Counted from the stretch's first letter, positions 34,322 to 44,588 are shown. The stretch: 64,000 nucleotides of DNA from Chlamydiae bacterium CG10_big_fil_rev_8_21_14_0_10_42_34 (GCA_002773795.1 PFAD01000018.1:88682-152681); one strand, 5' to 3'. Numbers and translations: made by a program. The notes: generated from the sequence alone by a model not told the origin.

Positions 34322-35699
34322 GCGAAATTCCCATAAACCCTATCAACTCTCCCTTATTGTTTTTCAGCTCTTGGATATTTAAAGAAACAGCTACTCTCGA
34401 CTGATCTTTGCGAATGTAGTGCCACTTTTTCTCATCAGGAATTCCTTTTTGCGCAAGGAAAGCAAACACTTCAAAACCAGGGGCTATTTGTCTGCCAAAA
34501 AGAGTCGATAGCTCCTTTGCCCTTTCATCCATCTCTTTTGGATCGTGGAAAATAACTGGCGTTGTTTTGCCAATGACTTCCTCTGCTTTATATCCAAGTA
34601 ATTTTTCTGCGGCTTTATTGAAGATTACAATCTTTCCCTTCTCATCTGAACAGATCACACAATCATTCATATGGTTTAAAAGCGCCTGACGAATAGAGCA
34701 TGCCTGAGCTCCTTGCTGCTCTATTTTTTCTGCATCCTCGGTTAAAATCACTTTTTCCTTATAGGCAAAATAGATCAGGATCATAAGCAGCAAAGTTGTT
34801 AAAAGGCCACTTAGCAATAAAACTGTTGGGTAAGCATATCTGATTCCCACTTTGTACCCAGGACCGGAACTGAAGACAAGAGTTAAATCCACGCCGCCTA
34901 AAGTCATTTCGTAAGTATCGCTAAAAATAGGGTTTTCATCAGGGCTTGGCAAGCGAGCAACAATGATCTGGGTCGGGTCTGCTATTTTACCGCGATAGAT
35001 CTGATAGTTGACATCTTTTAGACCCAGCTCGCGTGCCAGTAAATCAGTTGAAGATTTAAAGTTGATCAAAGCGACAATCCAGCCTATATTTCCTGCAGAT
35101 TTATTGATCGGAATTAAAAGGCTCAAAATCCCTTTATTTAATCGCACTTTACTCAGCTCAATTGGATCCGTTAGGATCATTTCTTCAGAAGATCTCGCTT
35201 TTTTAGTCGCCTCAGAAATAGCTGAGTCTTGGTTTAGGTCCAATCCTATGTAGCTGCTATACTTTTGGGGAAATGTGTAGACAACAGGGAGATAAACTGA
35301 AGCCTCTTTCACAGGCCAGATCTTGAAATCAGGCGTCCCTCGAGAACGGATCTTTTCAACCTCTGCGCCCATTTGCTCCTTTGAGATCTTCTGGACAAAT
35401 CCTAAAAGTTCAATAGAGGGAAACCTATCCCAAAGCGCTAAAGAAGAGACGTATGATTGCCACTCGTTTTGATCTACGATTTCAGAAGAGAGAAAAAATC
35501 CCCGCAGCGATTTCAGGATTACCTGGTAGGTAAAAAAGCGATTTTTCAAAGAAAAATAAAAGCTCTGCGACTGGTGGTAGAAGTCAATTCGCTTCGCCTG
35601 AATTTGCTCATCTATCGCCTGTCTAAAAACAAGATAGGATGTCAAAGACCCCACAATAGCGATAAGAGAGATAAAAAAATATGATTTCCAGTTCTTCAC
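34305..35699 (-). CDS. CHASE-PAS sensor protein without a kinase domain
   Basis: 464 aa. An N-terminal helix (FFISLIAIVGSLTSYLVF), an extracytoplasmic CHASE domain at about 40-260 (LRGFFLSSE, FPSIELLGFVQKI, YLPVVYTFPQ), a second helix near 290-315, then one PAS domain (DCVICSDEKGKIVIFNKAA, LLGYKAEEVIGKTTPVIFH) and the PAC tail, where it stops. No HisKA, GGDEF or EAL output follows. The GTG start overlaps the receiver stop (GTGA). It probably senses a small ligand and signals through a partner, perhaps the hybrid kinase encoded upstream. Confidence 0.8.
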   Translation of the reverse strand: MKNWKSYFFISLIAIVGSLTSYLVFRQAIDEQIQAKRIDFYHQSQSFYFSLKNRFFTYQVILKSLRGFFLSSEIVDQNEWQSYVSSLALWDRFPSIELLGFVQKISKEQMGAEVEKIRSRGTPDFKIWPVKEASVYLPVVYTFPQKYSSYIGLDLNQDSAISEATKKARSSEEMILTDPIELSKVRLNKGILSLLIPINKSAGNIGWIVALINFKSSTDLLARELGLKDVNYQIYRGKIADPTQIIVARLPSPDENPIFSDTYEMTLGGVDLTLVFSSGPGYKVGIRYAYPTVLLLSGLLTTLLLMILIYFAYKEKVILTEDAEKIEQQGAQACSIRQALLNHMNDCVICSDEKGKIVIFNKAAEKLLGYKAEEVIGKTTPVIFHDPKEMDERAKELSTLFGRQIAPGFEVFAFLAQKGIPDEKKWHYIRKDQSRVAVSLNIQELKNNKGELIGFMGISHETQE

Positions 35700-36088
35700 T
35701 TTACCAAGTACTTTGCCATTTTCTGTCTTAATTCATCTAGCAGAATTGGCTTTGAGATAAAATCATCAACTCCCACCTTGACACAATTTTTCTTATCTTC
35801 GTCTAAGATACTTGCCGTCAAGGCGATAATCGGCACCCTCTTTCCATCTTTTTCTGCAGCCCGAATCTCTTTTGTAGCAGAGATCCCATCTTTATTCGGC
35901 ATGCGGATATCCATAAAGATTAGGTCGAAAGGTTCTTTTTGATACATCTCAATCACTTGATTTCCATCTTCAGCAAATTGGACTGAGCAGTTCATTAAGC
36001 CAAGGATATCTCTCATTAGCTCGCGCCCTAAAGGGTCATCTTCAGCAACCAAAATCTTTTTTCCTGTAAAACAGGTTTTCCAATCCAT
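35696..36088 (-). CDS. Single-domain response regulator
   Basis: 130 aa receiver: acidic pair in LVAEDDPLGRELM, phospho-acceptor Asp in LIFMDIRMPNKDG (residue about 61), LTAS and the Lys in FISKPI. Of the type usually fused to the C terminus of hybrid kinases; here it is separate, 2 bases after the kinase gene, with AAGGA 5 bases before its ATG. It may replace the degenerate receiver of the kinase. Confidence 0.92.
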   Translation of the reverse strand: MDWKTCFTGKKILVAEDDPLGRELMRDILGLMNCSVQFAEDGNQVIEMYQKEPFDLIFMDIRMPNKDGISATKEIRAAEKDGKRVPIIALTASILDEDKKNCVKVGVDDFISKPILLDELRQKMAKYLVK

Positions 36089-36090
36089 AT

Positions 36091-38598
36091 TTATCCTTTC
36101 TCAAGGCTTTTGAAAAGCTCGCTAGGAACTATTGGCCTGACGAGCGTCCCTAAAATTTCTTCAGACAACAGGCCTTCTTCTTTATCTGTTATCAAAAAGC
36201 TCTTTTTTTGCCGAGCTTGATAAATTTGTCTCGCCACATCCAGTGAGCTCACAACAGCTACTTCATACTCTGCGTTTTGATCGCTTTTCACTTGAGCTCC
36301 CCAATCTGTTAGATACTTTTGTAAAATTTCGCGTTCTTTCTCTTTTTCATCGACAAGCAAGATCTCTTTTTTACCTAAAGAGTAGTTGCTGGCAGCCTCT
36401 AAAGGCCCCATCTTAAAAGGAATCTCAAACCAAAAATCAGATCCTTTTCCCGTCTCGCTTTCAACGCCAATTTCACCGCCCATTAACTCGACTAATTTCT
36501 TGCAAATCGAAAGACCAAGCCCGACGCCTCCATATTTTCGCACCTGAGAACTTTCAAGCTGAGAAAACTTTTGAAATAGTTTTTGTTGATCTTCTTGAGA
36601 GATCCCAATCCCTGTGTCAATGACATCAAAACGGATCAACAAAACGTGGTCGGTTTGTCCTTTGACTTGAAAACGCAAGTGCAAAGAACCCTGATCTGTA
36701 AATTTTAAAGAGTTTGTTCCTAAATTTGTAATGATTTGATAAAGTCTTGTGGGATCTGTCATCACTTGGGCAACAGGCTGAGAAGGACACTCGACATAAA
36801 GATCCATTTTTTTCTCTTTTGCCTTCAAAAATAAATTATCTGCCGACTTTTTCAAAATAAAGAAAAGATCCGTTGGAGCATACTCTAAATTGACTCCTCC
36901 TGCCTCAATTTTTGAAAAATCTAAAATGTCGCTAATTAAATTCAACAATAAATTGCCTGCATAGATGATCCGATCAATATATTTCTTCTGTATTTCATTT
37001 ACTTGCATCTCTTGCAAAAGCTGCACCGTTCCCAAAATCGCATTAAGAGGCGTTCTAATTTCATGGGTCATGGTCGCTAAAAAGACCCCCTTGGCCACAC
37101 TTGCCGATTCCGCTTTTGCACTTGCCTCTTTCAGCTGAAGATTCACATTTTCCAGATTCTTTTTCTCATCTCTTAAATTTTGCCCTAAAAAGACCATCAC
37201 TCCTGCAATTAAAGTCGCAAGAAGCCCGGTTAAAAGCAAAGTAACGTGAACTTCTTTATATTCGGGAATCTTGATGTTTTCTGTGACAAAAAGCTGCAAT
37301 TTCCAAGGAGCGATCGTTTCATGAATTACATATTCAAAAGGATTACCCCTTAAAATTGTAGAAGAGCCCCCTGAATAGAGCAGCTCATCGTCAAAGAAGA
37401 TAGAAATAAAATAGTCTCCCAGCTGTAGCTCATTGATTTCAAAGTCTAGCAATGAAGCCATTTCGATCCTGCCTGCCAAAATACCGCTAAACTCATAATT
37501 GACTATAAGGGGGAAATAGGTGAGAAGGAAGCCTTTATGTTCTGAAGGAATGGTTACAACAGCCCCCGCTTTCAAAGCTGCTATCTGATCAGGGCCGAGC
37601 AAGTTTCCATTACGACTTAATTGCCCGAGGCCTCTTCTCATCTCTTTTAGCTTCTTAAAATCCTTATCATAAATTGCAATAGCATCTAACCCAACCAGCT
37701 CATTTACATAATTTGTAGAATCTATTTCCCATAGTTTTTCAGAGTAACCTCCAAGAGCATTCCACCGGTCTGCCATTCTTTGGAGCGCTCGCACCTCTTC
37801 TACAATCTTCTGTTCCATCACTGCCTTGAGATACTTCGCCTTTTCCTCTGCAATTGCCTCTATCGCGTTATGCTCTTGTGTGCGAAATACCTGCCAAGTT
37901 GTAAGTGTTGCGAAAAGAAAACCCACCATTACGCTGATTGGCAGAACAAAGCGCCCGAACGGCAGCGAGAGATTTAACTTAGCTCCATAAATGAAACAAG
38001 CCGTCCCCAAAATAAAGCAGCAAACAGAGGTGTGAACCGCCATCCGAGCAAAGTCGGTCCAACCTAGCTCCGCTTCTAAGCCGGTGACATGACCCATAAT
38101 GCTCACGATCGCTACACTCACCACCAAAGTGCTAAGGATTAAAGCAATGGGGATAAAAAAGACCCCCTTTTTATAATTGAGAAAAAAAATGGATATTGCA
38201 GAAGCTGTTAGGGCCCCTGCTGTATTAAAGGCCATCCTGCCAGGGAATTTCATTGAATTGGGAAGATCGTATGTTTGAAACAACTCATCGACCCATAAAT
38301 TCTGGCCGCTAATGTATTGGGCCAAGACGATAAAGGCAAGAGCTCCTCCCAAAAAGGAGAAAATCTTCGACAGTCGTGCAAGGTCCAGACCTAAAAAAGC
38401 AAGAGCAAGCCCTATTGAAAAGAGCGAAAACGCCGTATTGAACTGCATGGCGACAAAATTTGGGCGAACCTGAATAAGCGCTACGCTATGGATTTTCCAG
38501 CCAACCATCACAGAAAATCCGACGAGCGCGACCAGTAGACCTGCTATCAGCAGCATCCATCGATCCCAAGTCAGCTCAAAAAAAATTTTTCTGTTCAA
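36091..38598 (-). CDS. Hybrid sensor histidine kinase with degenerate receiver
   Basis: 835 aa from TTG 38598 (AAGG 7 bases upstream). About seven N-terminal helices form a MASE-like membrane sensor (1-240), then a periplasmic CHASE-like part ending in a helix near 450-470, a coiled coil, HisKA with phospho-His H512 in MTHEIRTPLNAILG, and HATPase_c with NLGTNSLKFTD, DTGIGI and GGVGLGLSI. The C-terminal 110 residues keep the receiver fold (ILLVDEKEKEREILQKYL) but the acceptor strand reads VAVVSS with no Asp. Probable top of the phosphorelay. Confidence 0.9.
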   Translation of the reverse strand: MNRKIFFELTWDRWMLLIAGLLVALVGFSVMVGWKIHSVALIQVRPNFVAMQFNTAFSLFSIGLALAFLGLDLARLSKIFSFLGGALAFIVLAQYISGQNLWVDELFQTYDLPNSMKFPGRMAFNTAGALTASAISIFFLNYKKGVFFIPIALILSTLVVSVAIVSIMGHVTGLEAELGWTDFARMAVHTSVCCFILGTACFIYGAKLNLSLPFGRFVLPISVMVGFLFATLTTWQVFRTQEHNAIEAIAEEKAKYLKAVMEQKIVEEVRALQRMADRWNALGGYSEKLWEIDSTNYVNELVGLDAIAIYDKDFKKLKEMRRGLGQLSRNGNLLGPDQIAALKAGAVVTIPSEHKGFLLTYFPLIVNYEFSGILAGRIEMASLLDFEINELQLGDYFISIFFDDELLYSGGSSTILRGNPFEYVIHETIAPWKLQLFVTENIKIPEYKEVHVTLLLTGLLATLIAGVMVFLGQNLRDEKKNLENVNLQLKEASAKAESASVAKGVFLATMTHEIRTPLNAILGTVQLLQEMQVNEIQKKYIDRIIYAGNLLLNLISDILDFSKIEAGGVNLEYAPTDLFFILKKSADNLFLKAKEKKMDLYVECPSQPVAQVMTDPTRLYQIITNLGTNSLKFTDQGSLHLRFQVKGQTDHVLLIRFDVIDTGIGISQEDQQKLFQKFSQLESSQVRKYGGVGLGLSICKKLVELMGGEIGVESETGKGSDFWFEIPFKMGPLEAASNYSLGKKEILLVDEKEKEREILQKYLTDWGAQVKSDQNAEYEVAVVSSLDVARQIYQARQKKSFLITDKEEGLLSEEILGTLVRPIVPSELFKSLEKG

Positions 38599-38625
38599 GT
38601 CAAAGCCTTCTAGATTTCATTTTGT

Positions 38626-40977
38626 CTAATGACCCCACTTCCAATTGCGGATCTCCGGCAAATCTTCCCCATATTTTTGCACATACTCTTTGTGTTCACT
38701 TCGTTTGTCACGAAGCCATCGTGTTACGTGAGCAGCTTTTGCTCCCAATTTTTCAACCCGCTCGATGACATCTGAGGCTAAATGGAATCGATCGATATCA
38801 TTGAGCACGCACATATCAAATGGCGTTGTTGTCGTCCCCTCTTCTTTGTAACCGCGAACATGGATCCTTTGATTTGCTCTTCGGTAAACAATTCGATGAA
38901 TGAGCCATGGATATCCATGAAAAGCAAAAATAATAGGTTTATCTTTTGTGAACATTAAATCGTAATCTTTATCACTAATTCCATGAGGGTGTTCAACTTG
39001 GGGCTGCAGCGTCATGAGATCGACCACATTGACCACTCTGATTTTTAAATCGGGGAAGTGATTTTTTAGGATTTCTACAGCTGCGAGCGTCTCTATAGTT
39101 GGGACATCACCTGCACAAGCCATTACGACATCTGGATCATTTCCCTCATCGGTGCTCGCCCAATCCCAAATCCCTAACCCTGCGGTGCAGTGCCTTACGG
39201 CTGACTCCATGTCGAGCCATTGCGGACTCGGCTGCTTGCCCGCCACGATCACGTTGATGTAATTGCGACTTTTTAAGCAGTGATTCGTGACCGACAAAAG
39301 AGTGTTCGCATCGGGGGGGAGATAAACGCGGACAACGTGCGATTTTTTATTCACTACATGATCGATAAAACCAGGATCTTGATGGCTAAAGCCGTTGTGA
39401 TCTTGGCGCCAAACGTGTGATGTGAGTAGGTAATTGAGCGAGGCGATGGGCCTTCTCCATGGAATATCATTGCATACTTTAAGCCATTTAGCATGCTGAT
39501 TGAACATCGAATCGATAATATGGATAAACGCCTCATAGCAAGAAAACAGGCCGTGTCTTCCTGTGAGAAGATACCCTTCGAGCCAACCTTGACATAGGTG
39601 CTCACTCAACACTTCCATGACTCTGCCATCTGGCGAGACATGGTCGTCCGTTTTCAATACAACAGCAGTCGATACACGCTCCGTGATATCAAAAAGGGCG
39701 GTCAATCGGTTTGAGGCCGTCTCATCGGGGCCAAAGATGCGGAAATTGTGCGCATCCCAATTTTGTTTCATAATATCGCGCAGAAAATCTCCCATGATGC
39801 GGGTCGATTCACCAAAATCTGCGCCTGGATGTTTTACGGCAAACGCATACTTTCTAAAGTCGGGCATATTGAGATCATGAAGAAGCAGTCCTCCATTAGC
39901 ATGAGGATTAGCCCCCATTCTCTGAATGCCTTTAGGAGCGAGGTCGGCAAGGTCAGCAATGAGTTTTCCCTTTTCATCAAAGAGTTTTTCAGGCTGATAG
40001 CTTCTCATCCACTTTTCTAAGATCTTGATGTGCTCCGGCTTTTCTCTTAACTCAGAGAGAGGCACCTGATGGGCTCGAAAGGTCCCCTCGATCGGGATGC
40101 CGTCGACTACTTTAGGCCCAGTCCACCCTTTGGGTGTTTTGAAGACGATCATGGGCCATGAGGGGCGCTTTTTAAAACCATCACTTCTGGCTTGTTTTTG
40201 AATTTGGTGGATCTCTTCTATGACAGTATCCAATGTTTGAGCCAGCTCTTGATGCACTTTTTCAGGATCATCCCCTTCTACAAAATAGGGCTTATATCCA
40301 TAGCCTACAAAAAGAGATTTGAGCTCTTCTTGAGAAATGCGAGCCAGCACTGTAGGCTCTGCAATTTTATAGCCATTGAGGTGCAAGATCGGAAGCACCG
40401 CGCCATCGCGAACTGGATTGAGAAACTTATTTGAGTGCCAACTTGTAGCTAAAGCACCCGTCTCCGCCTCTCCATCGCCAACGACGCATGCAGCAATGAG
40501 ATCTGGATTGTCGAACACCGCTCCATAGGCGTGGGCAAGGCTGTAGCCGAGCTCGCCTCCTTCATTGATAGATCCGGGCGTTTCTGGTGCCACGTGGCTT
40601 GGAATGCCTCCTGGAAATGAAAATTGGGTAAACAGCTTTTTCAGCCCCGCTTCATCTTGCGGAATATTTGGGTAAAATTCACTATAAGTTCCTTCCAAAT
40701 AGGTATTGGCCACAAGACCCGGCCCACCATGGCCGGGGCCTGTGATATAGATCATGTTCAAATTTTGCTCTTTGATGATCCGATTCAAGTGAACGTAGAT
40801 GAAATTGAGTCCTGGCGTCGTTCCCCAGTGGCCTAAAAGGCGCGGCTTGATGTGATCGATAGTGAGGGGCTTTTTTAAAAGGGGATTATCATAGAGATAG
40901 ATCTGGCCTACCGACAAGTAGTTGGCAGCGCGCCAATAGGCGTCCATTTTTTCTAACAGCTCTCGGGACAAAGTCAC
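38626..40977 (-). CDS. xfp: Xylulose-5-phosphate/fructose-6-phosphate phosphoketolase
   Basis: ThDP enzyme splitting xylulose-5-P or fructose-6-P with phosphate to acetyl phosphate plus a C3 or C4 sugar phosphate. 783 aa, full length, with [15 protein letters not shown], ThDP motif [16 protein letters not shown], and the [20 protein letters not shown] block. The start is GTG 40977 with AGGT 6 bases upstream. Acetate kinase diverges from it across 53 bases, so acetyl phosphate can yield ATP. It is 27 bases upstream of the histidine kinase on the same strand. Confidence 0.96.
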   Translation of the reverse strand: MTLSRELLEKMDAYWRAANYLSVGQIYLYDNPLLKKPLTIDHIKPRLLGHWGTTPGLNFIYVHLNRIIKEQNLNMIYITGPGHGGPGLVANTYLEGTYSEFYPNIPQDEAGLKKLFTQFSFPGGIPSHVAPETPGSINEGGELGYSLAHAYGAVFDNPDLIAACVVGDGEAETGALATSWHSNKFLNPVRDGAVLPILHLNGYKIAEPTVLARISQEELKSLFVGYGYKPYFVEGDDPEKVHQELAQTLDTVIEEIHQIQKQARSDGFKKRPSWPMIVFKTPKGWTGPKVVDGIPIEGTFRAHQVPLSELREKPEHIKILEKWMRSYQPEKLFDEKGKLIADLADLAPKGIQRMGANPHANGGLLLHDLNMPDFRKYAFAVKHPGADFGESTRIMGDFLRDIMKQNWDAHNFRIFGPDETASNRLTALFDITERVSTAVVLKTDDHVSPDGRVMEVLSEHLCQGWLEGYLLTGRHGLFSCYEAFIHIIDSMFNQHAKWLKVCNDIPWRRPIASLNYLLTSHVWRQDHNGFSHQDPGFIDHVVNKKSHVVRVYLPPDANTLLSVTNHCLKSRNYINVIVAGKQPSPQWLDMESAVRHCTAGLGIWDWASTDEGNDPDVVMACAGDVPTIETLAAVEILKNHFPDLKIRVVNVVDLMTLQPQVEHPHGISDKDYDLMFTKDKPIIFAFHGYPWLIHRIVYRRANQRIHVRGYKEEGTTTTPFDMCVLNDIDRFHLASDVIERVEKLGAKAAHVTRWLRDKRSEHKEYVQKYGEDLPEIRNWKWGH

Positions 40978-41030
40978 AGTTTACCTTTTTTCTCGCATAG
41001 TAGATTTTTTTTTGTTATTTGGGAACTTAT

Positions 41031-42116
41031 ATGCAGATCTTAGTCCTGAATCGAGGCTCTAGTAGCGTAAAATTAAGCCTCTATGACTTTAAAGCAGCGC
41101 CAAAAGAGCCGATTGCTCCCCATTGGGAGGATAAAATCGAGTGGAAAAATGTTTGGGATCAAGGCTCGATTGAAAAAGAGCTGAGCGCAAAATTAAAAGA
41201 TAAGCGGTTCGATTGCATCGGCCACAGAGTCGTTCATGGAGGCAGGAAGTATCAGAAAAGCACGCTCATCAATAAAGAAGTCAAAGAAGAGATCAGAAAA
41301 CTTGCAGACTTAGCCCCGCTTCACAACTTAGCAGATTTAGAGGGGATTGAAATTTTTGAAAAGCTCTTCCCGAAATGTCCTCAAGTTGCCGTCTTTGACA
41401 CTGCGTTTCACCACACAATGGCGCCTGAAGCTATCGTCTATCCGGGACCTTACGAGTGGTTTGAAAAAGGGATTCAAAAGTATGGATTTCATGGGACAAG
41501 TTTTCAATACTGCACGAAAAGAGCGCAGCATCTTTTAAAAAAATTACCAGAAAAGATGGTCATTTGCCATTTGGGATCAGGCGCCTCTTTATGCGCGGTA
41601 AAAAATGGGAAAAGCATCGACACGACCATGGGATTTACTCCGCTAGATGGGCTCATGATGGATACCCGATCGGGCAACGTGGATCCCGGGATTTTACTCC
41701 ATTTATTAAAGACGCAGTCAGTAGAGGACCTATCGACAGATCTCTATGAAAAATCGGGCCTTTTGGGCCTGTCTGGCATTTCAAGCGATATGAGAGATGT
41801 TTTAGAGGCGTCTGTAACTAACCCAAGAGCAAAACTGAGTCTCGATGTCTATTTGCACCGGCTTTGCTCGATGATCGGCTCGATGATTGGCTCTTTAAAT
41901 GGGATTGATACTCTGGTTTTCACAGCGGGCATTGGAGAAAACTCCACCTACATTCAAGATGAGGTGTGCAAACGCCTTTGCTTTTTGGGCATTCATTTAA
42001 AAAAACAAAGGGACAAAGGGATCATCTCTTCGCCCGATTCTAAAGTGACTGTTTTACTCATCCACACGCAAGAGGCCTTTGAAATTGCGCTGCAAACCTT
42101 TGAACAAATGGGATAA
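41031..42116 (+). CDS. ackA: Acetate kinase
   Basis: Converts acetyl phosphate and ADP to acetate and ATP. 361 aa from ATG 41031 (GGGAA 6 bases upstream). Signatures: LVLNRGSSSVKLSL, GHRVVHGG, VFDTAFHHTM, YGFHGTSFQY, CHLGSGASL, TMGFTPLDGLMMDTRSG and FTAGIGENS. The neighbours give the route: phosphoketolase makes acetyl phosphate, this enzyme harvests it. Followed 3 bases later by the H+-ATPase. Confidence 0.96.
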   Translation: MQILVLNRGSSSVKLSLYDFKAAPKEPIAPHWEDKIEWKNVWDQGSIEKELSAKLKDKRFDCIGHRVVHGGRKYQKSTLINKEVKEEIRKLADLAPLHNLADLEGIEIFEKLFPKCPQVAVFDTAFHHTMAPEAIVYPGPYEWFEKGIQKYGFHGTSFQYCTKRAQHLLKKLPEKMVICHLGSGASLCAVKNGKSIDTTMGFTPLDGLMMDTRSGNVDPGILLHLLKTQSVEDLSTDLYEKSGLLGLSGISSDMRDVLEASVTNPRAKLSLDVYLHRLCSMIGSMIGSLNGIDTLVFTAGIGENSTYIQDEVCKRLCFLGIHLKKQRDKGIISSPDSKVTVLLIHTQEAFEIALQTFEQMG

Positions 42117-42119
42117 TTG

Positions 42120-44519
42120 ATGGATCCATTTTTTATTTCTTCAGATGAAGCTCAAAGCATCTCTATTGATGCATTGATTGAAAAGCTTCATAGCTCAAAA
42201 GAGGGTCTGAGCACAACGGATGCCGAAAACAGGCAAAAATTATATGGACCCAATAGCATTGTGGAGAAAAAAGAGTCGGCGCTTTTAAAATTCCTCCAAT
42301 ATTTCTGGGGACCCATTCCTTGGATGATCGAATTTGCCGCGATTTTGTCAGCTATCCTTCACCATTGGTCGAATTTAATCATCATTCTCGTTCTTCTTTT
42401 AATGAATGGTCTCATTGGCTTTTTCATCGAATTTAAAGCGGGCAATGCCATTGAGGCGTTGAAGAAAAATTTATCGATAAAAAGTTTAGTCAAACGCGAT
42501 GGAAAATGGGATGAAATTGACTCTTCTAAACTTGTCCCTGGAGATGTGATCCGTGTTCGCTTGGGAAATATTATTTCTGCCGACGCAAAATTATTGGACG
42601 GGGATTATCTCACGGTAGATCAGTCTTCGCTGACGGGAGAGTCCTTACCTGTAACAAAAAAAATCGGTGACATCGTCTACTCTGGATCCATTGCAAAGCA
42701 AGGAGAAATGCAAGCTGTAGTCACATCGATTGGAGAGCATACTTTCTTTGGGAAAACAGCCAAGCTCGTAGAAGGCGCTGGAACTATTTCTCACTTTCAA
42801 AAAGCAGTCATGCACATTGGAAAATATCTTATTTATATCAGTTTGGTTTTAGCCTGTGTGCTGATCGTCGTTCAATTCTTAAGAGGAAACTCCTTCCTAG
42901 AGCTTATTCAATTTGTCCTCATTTTGGTCATTGCATCGATTCCTGTAGCCCTTCCGGCAGTCCTTTCGGTCACGATGGCACTCGGCGCGTTGAAACTTTC
43001 AAAAATGAAAGCGTACGTCACAAAACTTGAATCGATCGAAGAAATGGCGGGCGTTGACGTCCTTTGCTCGGATAAGACAGGGACCCTTACGCAAAATAAA
43101 TTAAAGCTAGGGGAGCCGATCACGTTTCGAAATGGCAATCCAGATACGCTTCTCATTTGCGGTTGTCTTGCTTCGGAAGTAGAAAATAAAGATCCGATCG
43201 ATTTGGCAATTGTTGGTGGCTACCCAAAAGACGATCTCTTGAAAAATTATAAAAGAGTCAAATTCACCCCGTTTGATCCGATCATAAAAAGATCAGAAGC
43301 TACGCTTATTGCACCTGAGGGAAACACCTTTTTTGCTACCAAGGGAGCACCTCAAGTGATCCTCTCCCTCTGCCACCTAGATTCTACTTTGGAATTGGAA
43401 GTTCAAAAGATGATCGATACAATGGCCCAAAAAGGGTATAGAACCTTAGGGGTTGCAAGTAGTGGCGACGACAAAAAAACTTGGCAATTTTTAGGCCTAT
43501 TGACTCTATCAGATCCACTTCGAGAAGATTCAAAAGAGACGATCAAACAAGCAGTTGGCTATGGCATTCATGTAAAGATGTTGACGGGAGACCATATAGC
43601 CATTGCCAAAGAGATCGCCCATGAACTCGACATGGGAGGAAATATTCGCCCAGCAACAGATTTAGAAAGTCTAGGAGATAAAATCGATGAGGTCGATGGA
43701 TTTGCCCAGGTTTTTCCTGAACACAAATACAAAATTGTCCAATCATTACAAAATGCAAAGCACATTGTAGCAATGACTGGAGATGGTGTGAACGATTCTC
43801 CAGCGCTTAAGCAAGCAGATGTAGGCATTGCCGTAAGTGGCGCAACAGATGCCGCAAGAGCTGCCGCATCTCTTGTGTTAACGGAGCCTGGCCTTTCAGT
43901 AATTATCAAAGCGATCGAAGAGGCAAGGCGGATTTTTGAGAGGATGAATAGCTATTCGGTTTACCGAATTTCAGAGACGATCCGCATCATGTTATTTATG
44001 GTCTCTTGCATCTTGGTTTATAATTTTTATCCAGTAACAGCTCTCATGATTATTCTTTTGGCGCTCCTCAACGATCTCCCCATCATGACAATTGCCTACG
44101 ACCATACCCTCTTGGAACAAAAACCTGTCCAATGGAAAATGAAAAAGGTCCTTACAGTAGCAACCGTTTTGGGTCTGATTGGAGTTTTTGAAACCTTTCT
44201 CCTCATCGTCCTTGTTAAAACGTACCTAACCTTGAGCTTACCTGAGTTGCAGTCATTAGTTTTCCTGAAACTATCGATTGCAGGCCATTTAACTCTTTTT
44301 GTAGTGAGAACTAAAAAAGCCTTTTATCGAAGCCCTTTCCCTTCCCCTATTTTGCTCTCGGCCATTATTGGCACACAAATACTTGCCGCGCTGTTTGTCG
44401 GCTTTGGGATCATTATCACAGCGATCCCTTGGGCCTACATCGGTTATCTATGGCTCTACGCCCTTTTCTGGATGTTCGTTGAAGATACTGTCAAAACAAG
44501 GTTTTTGTACCGCTCTTGA
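42120..44519 (+). CDS. P-type (type IIIA) plasma-membrane H+-ATPase
   Basis: 799 aa. Cytoplasmic N terminus, TM helices 1-2, actuator domain with LTGES, phosphorylation motif SDKTGTLT (D318), nucleotide domain, MTGDGVNDSPAL hinge and six C-terminal helices. GDYLTVDQSSLTGESLPVTK and the IPVALPAVLSVTMALGA helix are those of the fungal/plant Pma1 and archaeal proton pumps, not K+ or Ca2+ pumps. It would use ATP to build proton-motive force or hold internal pH. It lies 3 bases after ackA; an in-frame TTG immediately precedes the ATG. Confidence 0.9.
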   Translation: MDPFFISSDEAQSISIDALIEKLHSSKEGLSTTDAENRQKLYGPNSIVEKKESALLKFLQYFWGPIPWMIEFAAILSAILHHWSNLIIILVLLLMNGLIGFFIEFKAGNAIEALKKNLSIKSLVKRDGKWDEIDSSKLVPGDVIRVRLGNIISADAKLLDGDYLTVDQSSLTGESLPVTKKIGDIVYSGSIAKQGEMQAVVTSIGEHTFFGKTAKLVEGAGTISHFQKAVMHIGKYLIYISLVLACVLIVVQFLRGNSFLELIQFVLILVIASIPVALPAVLSVTMALGALKLSKMKAYVTKLESIEEMAGVDVLCSDKTGTLTQNKLKLGEPITFRNGNPDTLLICGCLASEVENKDPIDLAIVGGYPKDDLLKNYKRVKFTPFDPIIKRSEATLIAPEGNTFFATKGAPQVILSLCHLDSTLELEVQKMIDTMAQKGYRTLGVASSGDDKKTWQFLGLLTLSDPLREDSKETIKQAVGYGIHVKMLTGDHIAIAKEIAHELDMGGNIRPATDLESLGDKIDEVDGFAQVFPEHKYKIVQSLQNAKHIVAMTGDGVNDSPALKQADVGIAVSGATDAARAAASLVLTEPGLSVIIKAIEEARRIFERMNSYSVYRISETIRIMLFMVSCILVYNFYPVTALMIILLALLNDLPIMTIAYDHTLLEQKPVQWKMKKVLTVATVLGLIGVFETFLLIVLVKTYLTLSLPELQSLVFLKLSIAGHLTLFVVRTKKAFYRSPFPSPILLSAIIGTQILAALFVGFGIIITAIPWAYIGYLWLYALFWMFVEDTVKTRFLYRS

Positions 44520-44588
44520 ACTTATAAGGACCTCTTTCGTCCTCAAAAATCCAACATATACCCCTAACAGTAAATATGTTGCGCGATT

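Noticed and set aside
44527..44543. Hairpin AGGAC/GTCCT after the H+-ATPase as a terminator
   Set aside because: Only five base pairs and no T-tract follows.
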